This document shows positions 54,787-64,000 of a stretch of 64,000 nucleotides of DNA, in pieces; position 1 is the stretch's first letter, and each line of letters opens with the position of its first letter. Made by a program: the position numbers and the translations under genes. This stretch comes from Acanthosepion lycidas (Eukaryota > Mollusca > Cephalopoda > Sepiida > Sepiidae): NCBI GenBank assembly GCA_963932145.1, contig OZ010574.1, forward strand, positions 62,652,378-62,716,377. The letters run 5' to 3'. The notes under the pieces were generated by a model. It was not told where the DNA came from. It ran no database searches and was given only the letters and a program-made list of their open reading frames with translations.

Positions 54787-55412
54787 GAAGAAAAGGAAAG
54801 AGGAAGAGAGAAGGGGTTACTTACGGACGGGTTGCTTCAGCCTCGGGGGAATTGTGTCCAGCTAGTATTTATTAATCCACCCACGAGGATTAAATGTGGC
54901 ACAAGGCCGGTTTAATGTGGGTAGCCCGCGAGCCCGTAGGCTCGGCCAAAAATATGACCTTTGAAACCGCCTGGACGGGTTCAGGTGCTGTCTACCTCCC
55001 CGAAGGAAACCTTGCCCTTCGGCAAAGCTTCCTCCGAGTTCCTCCCTGCATTAGGGAGTTCGACAGAAGCCAGCCCGGATGATCACAAAGCACAGATACT
55101 ACACTTTGATCCTAAACGGGCCGGGCAGCAACTGATATTTATGGTCTTGGTAGGAGGAGGATTGTGGGAAGCAGTTAGCCTCCTTATAAAAATCGTCCTC
55201 CGTACTCTCACGAGACCTATCTTCTCTATCAGCCGACGCGTGACTGGTTAATTTTTGTGCTGAAGGATTATTACTTCTTTTTCTTCTCTGTTACAAGACC
55301 TAGTTGGAGCAGGTCACAAGAGGAGGACTCCTTTTGCAACCCTTACCAGGCTGTCGCTCCTCTCTTCTGGGTTTTCCCCACTTTTACTGCGTCGAAAGTT
55401 TTTTTTTCGACA
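54784..55412 (+). mobile_element. Probable solo LTR inserted in (AT)n
   Basis: A 629-bp GC-rich block with TGT at the left and ACA at the right end, bracketed by TA repeats on both sides, so any short target duplication would be hidden in the repeat. A TATA box (tataaaa, 55185-55191) is followed by tcgtcctccgtactctcacg and, downstream, a T-rich stretch. Proportions resemble U3 with promoter plus R/U5. No retroviral coding sequence. Alternative: another GC-rich non-coding element. Confidence 0.5.
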
Positions 55413-56299
55413 ATATATATATATATATATATTAAAGCAAAATCCTGATAGGCAGTGACTGGCCACAACCTCTATTTTCATGCATTTGCACGTAATCGTC
55501 AGGCAAACAGTGGCTGTACTTTGTAGAATGGGTATCATTTGTAGAATGGGTATCATATACACCACCAGGTGAGTTCAATATGGCGGACCAACTAAACCTA
55601 TCCAGTGGTGCGGAGGGTAAACCATCCAGCCAAGATCGAAAATAGCCAAAAACTAAAAAAAAAAGAAAAGTTTTACCAGAAAAGTCTTGCTGGTATGGCA
55701 AAGAAAAGTGCTCGATCATATAAGTGATAATAGCACTATGGTCAAAGAGCTAAAGCTTCAAGCCAAAAATATAGTGATCTACTGAACCAGGCCACTAAAG
55801 TCACTTCAGTTTTGTGAGAACTAACAAAAAACAAGACCTAAGGGTTTCCAAGGATCCACCTCTTGTCCAGAATCAAAAATAAAGAAATAAAAAAAAGAAA
55901 ATCTTTCAAGATTAAGTAACCCCCAACCAGAAAGTCAAGAATTTTGATCTTGGACTGATATAATATAAATATAACAGGCAGTTGAATAAGAAGAGATATA
56001 GAATCTGAGGGAGATTCAGTTCTCACAGGCCAAAGGAATGATCTGGTCTGTTAATTTGTCATGAGAGCAAACAGAAGAAGCATCAAAGATGTCCTAAGTG
56101 TCATCTAACTACAGCCAGACAGTGCCAGATGGACAGATCTATGAATAAAGAACCCTGTTTACTGGAAAGAAAAGATTTTTTGTCTTTGCTACTAAAATTT
56201 GATATCTTGAGACAACTATGTTCAACTATATTCATCCCATGTTTCTTTTCTGAAAAAAAAGTATTATATATATATTATATATATAATTCTAAAAAATGG

Positions 56300-56334
<35 letters not shown>

Positions 56335-56591
56335 GCAAATTTAAATTTTTGGCAAAAACGATATTCACCAAAAGAACAGAACAGAAAAATTAAAAGAGTG
56401 ATCAATACTATTTTCATAGAACAAAAATGAAGGGCAAATTAACATTTAAAATATCAGAAACACTAATTTTTTTGCAACCACAGTTTCTGCTGAAATGGCT
56501 TCCTCGGTCAACAAGTCATTGCTTCTTTTCCAAACCTACCCATAAATATACTTGTACTGGTAGTGGGAGGATCTTTTTCCTTCCACATGTT

Positions 56592-56662
<71 letters not shown>

Positions 56663-57639
56663 AAAAAATGTATTTTATAGTTGTGAATATTAATTTTTTA
56701 TGCTAAGCATAAAGGGAGATTACTGGTTCTTTTTTAAAAAACAAAACAAATCATAATTTGCATGAAACTCAGATTGGGCTACCGGTGAAGGATAATATGT
56801 ATATTTATTTATATATAATTAATAGCTCAGTTTTATTACATCAAGCACTCTTTTATTAACACAAGCACTATATGTGTGATATATTATAATATTAGAATGA
56901 TGTTACCTTCAGTATCCTGACTCCAGAGCTTTGTAGACAGACCTGTCCATCTGCTCTTCAGTGGATATCAGCAATTGACTGCTTATATTTCTCAATTTTT
57001 CTTTTTTATACACTTGTCATTGGTGTAAGTTTTTTCCTGTATTGTTTTTGTGAATGCATGCATTTGTGCATGTGCAGCCATGCACCCATCTGTGCAGATG
57101 GGCATACATGTAGGGTGTCAGGATTATTTGTCCTTTTCTTGGGTTTTTTTTCCCACTTTACACTCACTCCTTTGATTTTTCTCTTTTTTTTATCCTTTTC
57201 CTCTTTTCTTTTAGTTTGTAGATCTTTGTTGCTATGATTTCTGTTTTTTTTTCTCTAGACATGTTATCACTATGTCTTTTCATGAGTTATGAAAATTGTA
57301 TTTTGTTTTTTACATAAATAATTGATATTAATGCTTAAATGATAAAGTAAATATTTTTATGCCTTCACTTCATTTTCTTATTTGGTTTGGTGGTATTTTA
57401 AGCACTTAAAGTATTAATTGTAGGCGGTTAAGTTAATAATTAAATTCTTATTTATTATTGTTTGAATTTATGTGCATATGCCTGTATTTATATGCTTGCA
57501 CACATGCATGCACATGTATAAGTATACACACGTGCACATACACACACACACATTTTATGAAATAGATTAATTCCAACATATTTTTAATTAAAAATATATT
57601 TGATTTAATCCATTTCCTTAAAAATTGTCTTCATTTATG
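55413..57639. other. Unassigned AT-rich sequence with (TA)n tracts
   Basis: (TA)n at 55412-55431, 56308-56331 and 56599-56660. 55500-55560 includes a doubled gtagaatgggtatcat word. No gene recognised; a 95-codon minus-strand frame at 55432-55719 has no family features. Confidence 0.35.
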
Positions 57640-57850
57640 TTAGGATACGAAACAGAGCAGATATGCATATTTCAAGAATGAGGAAGGTATGTATTCAAAG
57701 CACTATTTGGGCTTTGTTTGATCAGGAGGTCATACATGGCTGAGAGGTCAAGGCATGTCACATGTAATGATGGTTTCGCCAAGTGAATGCAAGTTGGAAG
57801 CCTCCATACTTTTCTAAAAAGATTTCTCAAATATTCAGGCAGGTAGATGT
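57640..57850 (+). repeat. tRNA-derived SINE, plus strand
   Basis: A-box word atggctgagaggtcaaggc at about 57737-57755, upstream segment gcagatatgcatatttcaag shared with the 4.66-kb copy, and a tail ctcaaatattcaggcaggta then taaataaataaa. The B box is degraded (gaatgcaagttgg). Confidence 0.6.
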
Positions 57851-57968
57851 AAATAAATAAATATATTTTTAAAAGATAAATAAAAACAGAGCATCATCTC
57901 AAATATAAGTATCTATTTAAAATAATGTTTAAACAATTAAATTAAAAATATGTATGTATGTATGTATG

Positions 57969-57971
<3 letters not shown>

Positions 57972-58027
<56 letters not shown>
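57972..58027. repeat. (TA)n microsatellite
   Basis: About 55 bp of ta at the downstream edge of the Penelope-like relic's 3' region. Confidence 0.95.
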
Positions 58028-58030
<3 letters not shown>

Positions 58031-58413
58031 AATAAGTTTTCCGTGGTACAAAATTTAATAATAGATAGGAAAAGACAATAAGAAGGCATTTTTAAAAGCA
58101 AAAGCTAAAATAAAAACAACCGGTTTCGTCCCAGGACTTATCAAGTTATTTATTCTGGGAATTTAAAAGCGTGTAAATTAATTTTAATTAATGAATGTAA
58201 TTAAATGGGTGAAAAAAAAAAAAATTATGAATTTCAAGAGACTAGAGTCCAATAATATTCAGACCCAGCAATATTCCTTCTGTTTACAAAGGGAAGGCTC
58301 ACGAGATCTGATATACAAGGACTCCAGGACCTTGAGGTGAAATGTGGAGTAGGACCTAGATAAAATAATATATCGGTCACCACTAAAATTTTCCACACAT
58401 TTCCTTCTATTTA
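58028..58413 (-). repeat. 3' region of Penelope-like element
   Basis: Minus strand continues from the GIY-YIG coding segment through untranslated sequence to aagtcctgggacgaaaccgg (complement at about 58121-58140), a GATGA/CGAAACCGG-type terminus commonly found at Penelope-like 3' ends, then ttgtttttattttagctttt. Confidence 0.5.
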
Positions 58414-58799
58414 TTAAATGTTCAGCAGTAGCAGAACCCGAACTGTTAGTTGGCTATTCCTGGAGGACGGATTCAAAATCCTGGAGGGTAAATGCTGTTT
58501 TATTCTCGAATCCAAATGCTGGGACGTCCTCCCTATGTAGTCGTGTCCACAACTACACTTGTATTGGTAAATCACTGAATTAACATGATAGGGAGGGAGG
58601 ATGTCCTTACGAATGGAAGTGAAAGCAGGACGGGTAACAAATATTACCCTAACATTCGCAGAAAAATAACAACTATTGATTAAACGTGTAATACGTTTCG
58701 ATAAACTCTCACCCTCTGTACCAATATAGGGAAGACGCAAATAAACTGGGCATTTATCAGCTAATTGCGGCTTCACCCTATGGAATTTACTGATGACAT

Positions 58800-58800
<1 letters not shown>
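58414..58800 (-). pseudogene. Penelope-like element GIY-YIG endonuclease fragment
   Basis: Minus-strand open frame of about 118 usable codons: DKCPVYLRLPYIGTEGESLS, ITRLINSCYF, RVIFVTRPAFTSIRKDILPP and VIYQYKCSCGHDYIGRTSQH, then LDSRIKQHLPSRI. The last part is the GIY-YIG core (the IY and YIG strands plus the helix arginine) joined to RT in Penelope-like retroelements; the CSCG is the usual Cys pair before YIG. The RT part is absent, lost at the (TA)n tract at 58802. No internal stop in the retained part. Confidence 0.8.
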
Positions 58801-58869
<69 letters not shown>

Positions 58870-58880
58870 ATATGTATGTA
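58801..58880. repeat. (TA)n microsatellite
   Basis: About 78 bp, nearly pure; marks the 5' break of the Penelope-like fragment. Confidence 0.95.
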
Positions 58881-58884
58881 TTTT

Positions 58885-59080
58885 AATCATTTCAGCCCAA
58901 ACAAGGTGGGAATGCCACTAATATGTAGCGGGTTACAGACAGTGAAGGTGAGAGAAAAGACTGGGTATAGAAAGGACACTCTTCAGAAAGTTAGAAGATG
59001 ATGATTGATGTTGCATTTAAATTTTTGAATATTGTAGTCATCAGAGAGGCAAGGGAACAGAAAATTTTGAGATGTATGTT
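58885..59080 (-). mobile_element. LINE 3' end, minus strand
   Basis: Complement carries a degraded family 3' signature: ctgtaacccgctacatatta, gtggcattcccaccttgttt and gggctgaaat, followed towards the left by AT repeats acting as a tail. Upstream about 59010-59050 corresponds to the AATTTAAATGCAACATCAAT-type end of ORF2. Confidence 0.55.
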
Positions 59081-60149
59081 ATTTATGTAAACTGTTCTTC
59101 TGGCTCTTTTTTGCTCTTTTGCTGAAATGCAACCTTTTTAGTGAATGGATAATTTGAGGGTGTGTACATTATTTAATGATAAGCAGGTAGAAATATTGGT
59201 TGGATGTGTAATTCTTATCCCATTTTACTCAGATACTGGAGTTTCATTCCTACTTGATATACCAAACTTTGAGATTGGGGTAGAGATTGCATTTAATTGC
59301 ACTTGCATTATACCTTGGGTTAATAGTAGTGATGCCATAACCCTGAAACCATGCCTGATCCCAGGGTCAGATGAGGGTATTACAAGAAACACTGCTATTG
59401 TTTCTGAAGGAGATGTATGAATTTATATATCTTTCTTATCACTATACATATTTGAAAAAATAAAGAAATTATCTAATAATATAAAAACATAATTGTAGTT
59501 ATTTCTTTACATACAACATGTGAAAGCATGTGTGATACTCTGTCCTCATCAGCTACCAGCAAGGGGAGGTAATGCAATTTTAGTGGCTAAAGTGATACTG
59601 CCACTACTGGTTCACCATTTACCACCACACAGGGTATTGTTTTTGTATACATGTCAGTCTCTTGCAATTTTGTTTTACAACTGCAACTGGAATTTTCATC
59701 ATTGTGTTAAAATACAGAATGTGTTCATAGTGATCATTATTATTGACATAGAATGGAAGGTAAATAGATGTGTTTCCCATGAAAATTAACATTGTGTTGC
59801 AAGCATGGTTTTATTTAAGTTTATTTTGTATCTTCACCAGATCCAAGTCTATGCCTGTTTAGACTGGAGACAATGAGAAGGACACTTTAGGTTCCGGCAA
59901 GTGATGCCCACCTTCAAAAGGAATTCAAACTAATTGTTATTTAGGATATTATTAATAATACAAATATACATTAATAAGTATTTGAGAAACTGGATTGTAA
60001 CAAGAATCCAATAAAGAATAAATAGATAGAACTATTTACACAAGGTCTGATAACACACAGTGAAGCTGCTTAGCACAGATTGACCTTGAACTTTGTCACA
60101 TATACAATCTAAATTATAATGTTCTTGCTTACTTTTATTGTTTATGACA
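59081..60149. other. Unassigned sequence; two uncertain open frames
   Basis: 59145-59420 (91 codons) and 59520-59789 (89 codons) are plus-strand frames of normal composition. The first (IPNFEIGVEIAFNCTCIIPW, then KPCLIPGSDEGI) is preceded by a pyrimidine-rich stretch ending TTTTTAG at 59142, so an exon is conceivable, but no family is recognised and I do not call a gene. Confidence 0.25.
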
Positions 60150-60335
60150 GTGCTTGGAAGGAAAGTGTGTAGAGTGTGTTCACCTCATCACACCACAGAG
60201 GTTCTATCTGTGACCATGGCTTGTGCAGCAGTTTTTGGCCAAGCACAATATTCCACAAGTTTGACAACCATCATATTCCCCAGATGTCACTCCTTGTGTC
60301 TTTTTCACTGCAAAAATCAAATTCCACTTTAAAAG
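60150..60335 (+). pseudogene. Mariner-type transposase fragment
   Basis: In a broken frame, LITPQRFYL, VQQFLAKHNIPQV, stop, QPSYSPDVTPCVFF and KIKFHFK. The AKHNIPQV-x-QP-x-YSPDLAPCDFF block covers the third catalytic acidic residue in mariner-like transposases. The fragment ends at a (TA)n tract. Confidence 0.65.
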
Positions 60336-60336
60336 A

Positions 60337-60340
<4 letters not shown>

Positions 60341-60395
<55 letters not shown>
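60341..60395. repeat. (TA)n microsatellite
   Basis: About 54 bp of ta. Confidence 0.95.
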
Positions 60396-60396
<1 letters not shown>

Positions 60397-60606
60397 ATAC
60401 ACGTTTCATTAAATATTATAGACAAGTGTTGTCTATTTATTTTATGTAAAATTTTTTCGTAACATCTGATAATATATATATATATATTAATATATTTTCT
60501 TTTTATACATTATTTTTATAGATGCAATTATTTAAGTAAATGCTCTGTTTATAATAAACAGTATTAATTACATTTACCAGTCTGAATGTCTGGAAATCAA
60601 ATCTGT

Positions 60607-60648
<42 letters not shown>

Positions 60649-60702
60649 CACACAAGCAAACAAACACACACACATATATATATATATATTTTTTTGCACC
60701 CT
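60396..60702. other. AT-rich with (TA)n and (CA)n
   Basis: ta tracts at about 60474-60486 and 60611-60642, then ca/ta repeats to 60690. 60566-60598 resembles a SINE tail (ttaccagtctgaatgtctgg). Confidence 0.5.
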
Positions 60703-60895
60703 TGATGATGATAAGTACTTAGGAAATAAAAGTGATTTTCACTGATGCAGTGCATTTCTTTCCTCATTTGATTGCAATATACAGAAAAATATTTGTGAAT
60801 ATGAAAGATTATGATAAAAATAAGCAGACATAATGTTTGTAATTTATTCAGTCAGAAATGCCTAAAAGAAAATTTTCTGCCTAAATACACAAATA
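60703..60895 (+). repeat. Dispersed repeat, copy 2 (Penelope-terminus-like)
   Basis: Second copy of 600-782; adds a 20-bp piece (ttcagtcagaaatgcctaaa) absent from copy 1. Ends in (TA)n at 60894-60919. Confidence 0.65.
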
Positions 60896-60925
60896 TATAT
60901 ATATATATATATATATATTGTTTGA

Positions 60926-61105
60926 ATAATCTAGACGAATTATGTTTATTTATTTTTATTTTAATCCTATCAGATTCACCAATCAGTTTTTTAGTCTTGT
61001 TACAAAACTCAGTAAAAAAGACACCGTAGTGTTGGTTATTTCTTTTATTTTACCAAGTACTTTCAATCTCATCCAAGTTCATCTTCAGGGGTGAATTCCT
61101 AAGAC
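60926..61105 (-). repeat. Inverted terminal repeat of Penelope-like element, left
   Basis: Its complement (ttgtcttaggaattcacccc, gaagatgaacttggatgaga, ttgaaagtacttgg, ... taggattaaaataaaaataa) aligns with 63175-63355 at roughly 80-85%. The pair brackets the RT relic at 61760-62880. Confidence 0.75.
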
Positions 61106-61759
61106 AAAAATAGTTATGAATATTTTTGTAAATGTGCATGAAATGTGCTCTGTTCTAGTCAATTTACATTAAGGATATGTAAGGAAAGTTTCTCAGTTTA
61201 AATTTTTTATTGTTATATTCTAAAAATACTCAACCTGCAATTCTTTTAAAATATTAAAAAAAACTTTTTTTTTAAATTTTTTACAATTTGAGCATCCAGA
61301 AACATTGCTTTCATAGACATTTAAAAATTATCATTATACTCATTAATTAATTTTATTTAGTGCTAGTTTAATTTTTTATATAGATTTTGAAGTTTTTGTT
61401 TTTATTTTTACGGTGGAGTATACTTGTATTTTCAATTAATATTTCTCTAAATCATGAATGTTCTTTTAAATGTTGTACAATAGAGCTTGAATCTGACAAA
61501 TATAATGTAAGTATCTTCAATAATGTTGTCACGAAAACCAATATATATATTTATCCGTTTATCAGAGATACAATCTCTGAAAGGACATTTAAATTGATAT
61601 AGAATGTTGGTTTTTTGCAAAACATTAGTTGATAGAGAAGAGTTATTGTGAATGATTAAGTTTAGTTTTGTATTAAATTTAGTATAGTATATAATTAGTT
61701 TTATTTTTTTTACTGGGATTAGAGGGGGATATATTTGTACTCATGAGTTTTTTAGAAGT
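61106..61759. other. AT-rich, probably decayed part of the Penelope-like element
   Basis: Very AT-rich. Minus-strand translation of 61400-61640 gives only broken words; a GIY-YIG domain would be expected here but is not readable. Confidence 0.35.
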
Positions 61760-62880
61760 TTTTCATCTTGCTTGTAGTTAGAGCGTTTTTGATTGTGGTA
61801 TAGTAACTTGATATGTTTAAGGTTATTTGAGGAAGTATTATGTTCTTTTTGATTTATGTTAATATTTCTAATAGCTCATTTAATTTCTTCATCAACAATG
61901 TAATTAGGAAAATCATTATTAATGAGAATTTGTTAATGTTTTTTTAATTCTGTGTAGAAATTTTTTTCTGTGGAAGAGTTAACTTTTGCACAGTTTATTA
62001 AATTTTGTATAATTGCTGTTTTCTAATAGTAATTACATTCACTTTTATGGTTGAAAGTGTACATGTTTATGCTACTTATTTTTTGTTTATATTGGGAGGT
62101 AGTAAATACATTATTATTGGTGTCTATCAATATATCAAGAAAAGGAATTGTATTGTTATTGTTAAGTTCATGTGCGAACTTAAGAATGGAGGTTTTTGAA
62201 AGTTTTTTGTAGTTCATGTATTTCATCTATGCTTTTAACTAAGATGAGAATATCATCTACATATCTTAGGCAGATGGAGGGTTTGTTAGTGGTATTAAAT
62301 ATCTTATTTTCAAAGTTAGCCATCTAGAAGTTACTAAATGTTGGTCTCAGAACTGAACTCATGGAAATGCCATTACATTTTATGTATATATTAGTTTGAT
62401 GGTCATAGAAGGGAACCTCAGTGGTACAAGTTTCCATAATATGTTAGGTTTAATTTTTAATGGAGGGAGAGATGGATCATTGTAAATATTCTTTATAATT
62501 ATATCAATCTTTTCTCTAGCTGGGACATTAGTAAATAAACTTTCAACATCAAGTGAGGCTATGGTTTCATTATTAGGTTTTTGCGTTTTTTTAAGATTTG
62601 GATTAGTTTGTGAGTTGATTTAATACTATATTTGCTAGGTATGTATGGTGTAATGAGTTGGTTAATGATTTTCATTAATTGATAAACTGGAGTGGGGATT
62701 TGGGATAGAATAGGATGGAGAGGAAAGTTAGATTTATGTATTTTTTTAGTTCCATACATGTATCCTGGTTTGTAGTCACCAATTTTTTGGGGGGAAATTT
62801 TAAATTGTCTTGTTCTGTGTTGTTGGTTGTGATCAATTTGTTGATTTTAAATTTCAATTGGTTAATAGGATTTTTGTTGA
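61760..62880 (-). pseudogene. Penelope-like element reverse transcriptase relic
   Basis: Minus-strand fragments in order: MYGTKKIHKSNFPLHPILSQ (about 62700-62760, the GLPKIHKPG-PLRPIVS block), NETIASLDVESLFTNVPARE (about 62510-62570, RT motif A of the SLDV-SLFTNVP type), LRYVDDILILVKSID (about 62225-62275, motif C YVDD) and NNNNTIPFLDILID (about 62110-62155), followed by YKQKISSINMYTFNHKSECN. These are in the order and form of Penelope-like RTs. Many stops and frame changes; dead. Confidence 0.75.
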
Positions 62881-63174
62881 CTTTTTAAAATTTGGTGCAA
62901 TTGTCGTGTATTTGTTATAATTTTGAATTATAATCAGATTTATTTAATACAACAAAAATATTAGTTTTATCTGTCTTTTTTTAAAAATTATATGAGTATG
63001 GTTACATAGCTCCTGGGCAGCAATTTTTAATTGTTTTGTTAGGAGCTCGGACAAATTATTTTCTTTTGTCATGCCTATTTTTTATTACTTCAGCTTTGAG
63101 CAGGTCCCAAATTTCTGGTTTTGTTTTTATGAGTTGCACTTACAAAAAAATTCACAACTATCAATTACATTAAT

Positions 63175-63353
63175 TTTTTGTCTTAGGAATTCACTTCTGA
63201 AAATGATCTTTGATGAAACTGAAAGTACTTGGGAAAATAAAAGAAATGAAAAAATTTGGCACCTTCCTTAATGAATTGAATACCAACATTAAGAAACTGA
63301 TCTGTGTATTTGAGAGGATTAAAATAAAAATAAATAGGCATAAGTCTAGATTA

Positions 63354-63355
<2 letters not shown>
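63175..63355 (+). repeat. Inverted terminal repeat of Penelope-like element, right
   Basis: Plus-strand counterpart of 60926-61105: ttgtcttaggaattcacttc, gaaactgaaagtacttggga, ttgagaggattaaaataaaa and agtctagattattc, ending at (TA)n. Confidence 0.75.

Positions 63356-63412
<57 letters not shown>
63356..63412. repeat. (TA)n microsatellite
   Basis: About 55 bp of ta at the outer edge of the right inverted repeat, as also at 60895-60919 near the left one. Confidence 0.95.
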
Positions 63413-63420
<8 letters not shown>

Positions 63421-63588
63421 GATGATTGTCACTTCTTTGCAGAAAAATATTCTCTTCACTTAGTGGCTTTACTTTTGTATTTTTCATTCAGAAGTTTATC
63501 ATTTTCATCATTTATACCCAAGCTAACACTCTGGTATGCACCCCTAAGTGATTTCTAAGGCCAGCTTCACTTTAACAACCTCTCTTAA

Positions 63589-63936
63589 TGTTGTGGTGTC
63601 CTCCCACTAAAGAATATCTGCTGGACTCTTCCACCTACTATAAGGTTAGTAGAAGAGAAGGCCTTGGAGGAACAGTCAAATAGATTGAATGCTGGATCAA
63701 CCAACAAAGATGTTGTGACCAAGTAAATGGTTAAAGAAATAACAAAACAAGTGATACAGGTATATCATATATTAAACAGTAAGTACAACAAAAGAGTATT
63801 ACACGACTAGTGAGTGTGTGTCGGTTGACTCAGCATTCAATCTCTTCGACTGTTCCCCCAAGGCCTTCTCTCCTACTAAACTTGTAGTAGGTGGAAGAGT
63901 CCAACATAGACTCTTTAGAGGGAGGACGCCACAACA
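63589..63936. mobile_element. Long-inverted-repeat element, 348 bp
   Basis: Left arm about 63589-63700 (tgttgtggtgtcctcccact ... ggactcttccacctacta ... gaaggccttgg) is the inverted counterpart of the right arm about 63820-63936 (... ccaaggccttctctcctact ... ggaggacgccacaaca), roughly 85% alike over 112 bp, around a spacer of about 118 bp. Termini are TGTTGTGG and CCACAACA. The flanks CTTAA and CTTAC nearly form a 5-bp duplication. No coding sequence. It could be a foldback/MITE or an inverted pair of LTR fragments. Confidence 0.75.
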
Positions 63937-64000
63937 CTTACAAACGTGGCAAATGTAACGTCTGTCTGTGTTACCCATGTTGGAAACTTGCCTGTCCCTG

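Noticed and set aside
59145..59420. 91-codon plus-strand frame after a TTTTTAG
   Set aside because: Conceivable as an exon, but no family or donor support; kept only as unassigned sequence.

Overview
The window reads as repeat-dominated, AT-rich nuclear DNA of an animal, most likely a mollusc and perhaps a cephalopod. That placement is inference, based on long (TA)n, (GATA)n and (GA)n tracts, Tx1-like, RTE-like and Jockey/I-like LINE relics, Penelope-like elements, tRNA-headed SINEs, Helitrons and several Tc1/mariner families. No prokaryotic gene organisation, tRNA, rRNA or CRISPR array was seen. Only one short segment looks like a host exon: a terminal coding exon on the minus strand at 38721-38932 behind a strong 3' splice site.

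Layout. 1-11.7 kb: an internally deleted Tc1-like element, two direct SINE copies, LINE fragments (including two opposite-strand 3' halves meeting head to head near 5741), a Helitron and RTE-like LINE relics. 11.5-16.7 kb: a foldback repeat, then a decayed Tx1-type LINE. 17-22 kb: a pogo/Tigger-like MITE, two tandem mariner relics, a LINE 3' half and a Helitron sitting inside an older repeat whose uninterrupted copy lies at 48.6 kb. 22-30 kb: microsatellites, a 25-bp minisatellite, an RTE-like relic, an 813-bp Tc1/mariner-group element with clear terminal inverted repeats, and a 459-bp solo LTR with a perfect 5-bp target duplication. 30.7-38.6 kb: a 64-bp satellite with a three-unit higher-order repeat, then a second purine-rich array, then an abrupt switch to pyrimidine on the same strand.

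38.7-43.7 kb: the putative host exon with a palindromic mariner MITE just upstream of its acceptor, an interrupted LINE and a Helitron-like element with 3' ends at both termini. 43.7-47.7 kb: a GC-rich LTR retrotransposon, lacking its 5' part but with an uninterrupted 1046-codon pol, a canonical -1 frameshift heptamer at the gag-pol overlap and a polypurine tract leading into one LTR. 48-64 kb: further LINE, Tc1 and mariner fragments; a 1286-bp mariner whose 339-codon transposase carries a single nonsense codon; a matching 102-bp MITE; a GC-rich LTR-like insertion inside (AT)n; two Penelope-like relics (one with the GIY-YIG domain, one with RT motifs between inverted terminal repeats); and a 348-bp long-inverted-repeat element at the right edge.

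The sequences do not form a pathway. What can be read is nested insertion: microsatellites hosting MITEs and LTRs, a Helitron splitting an older repeat, a dispersed repeat interrupting a LINE. The most unusual items are the trimeric 64-bp satellite with its strand-asymmetric neighbour, the Helitron with two 3' ends, the truncated but coding-intact LTR element, and the inverted-repeat-flanked Penelope relic.
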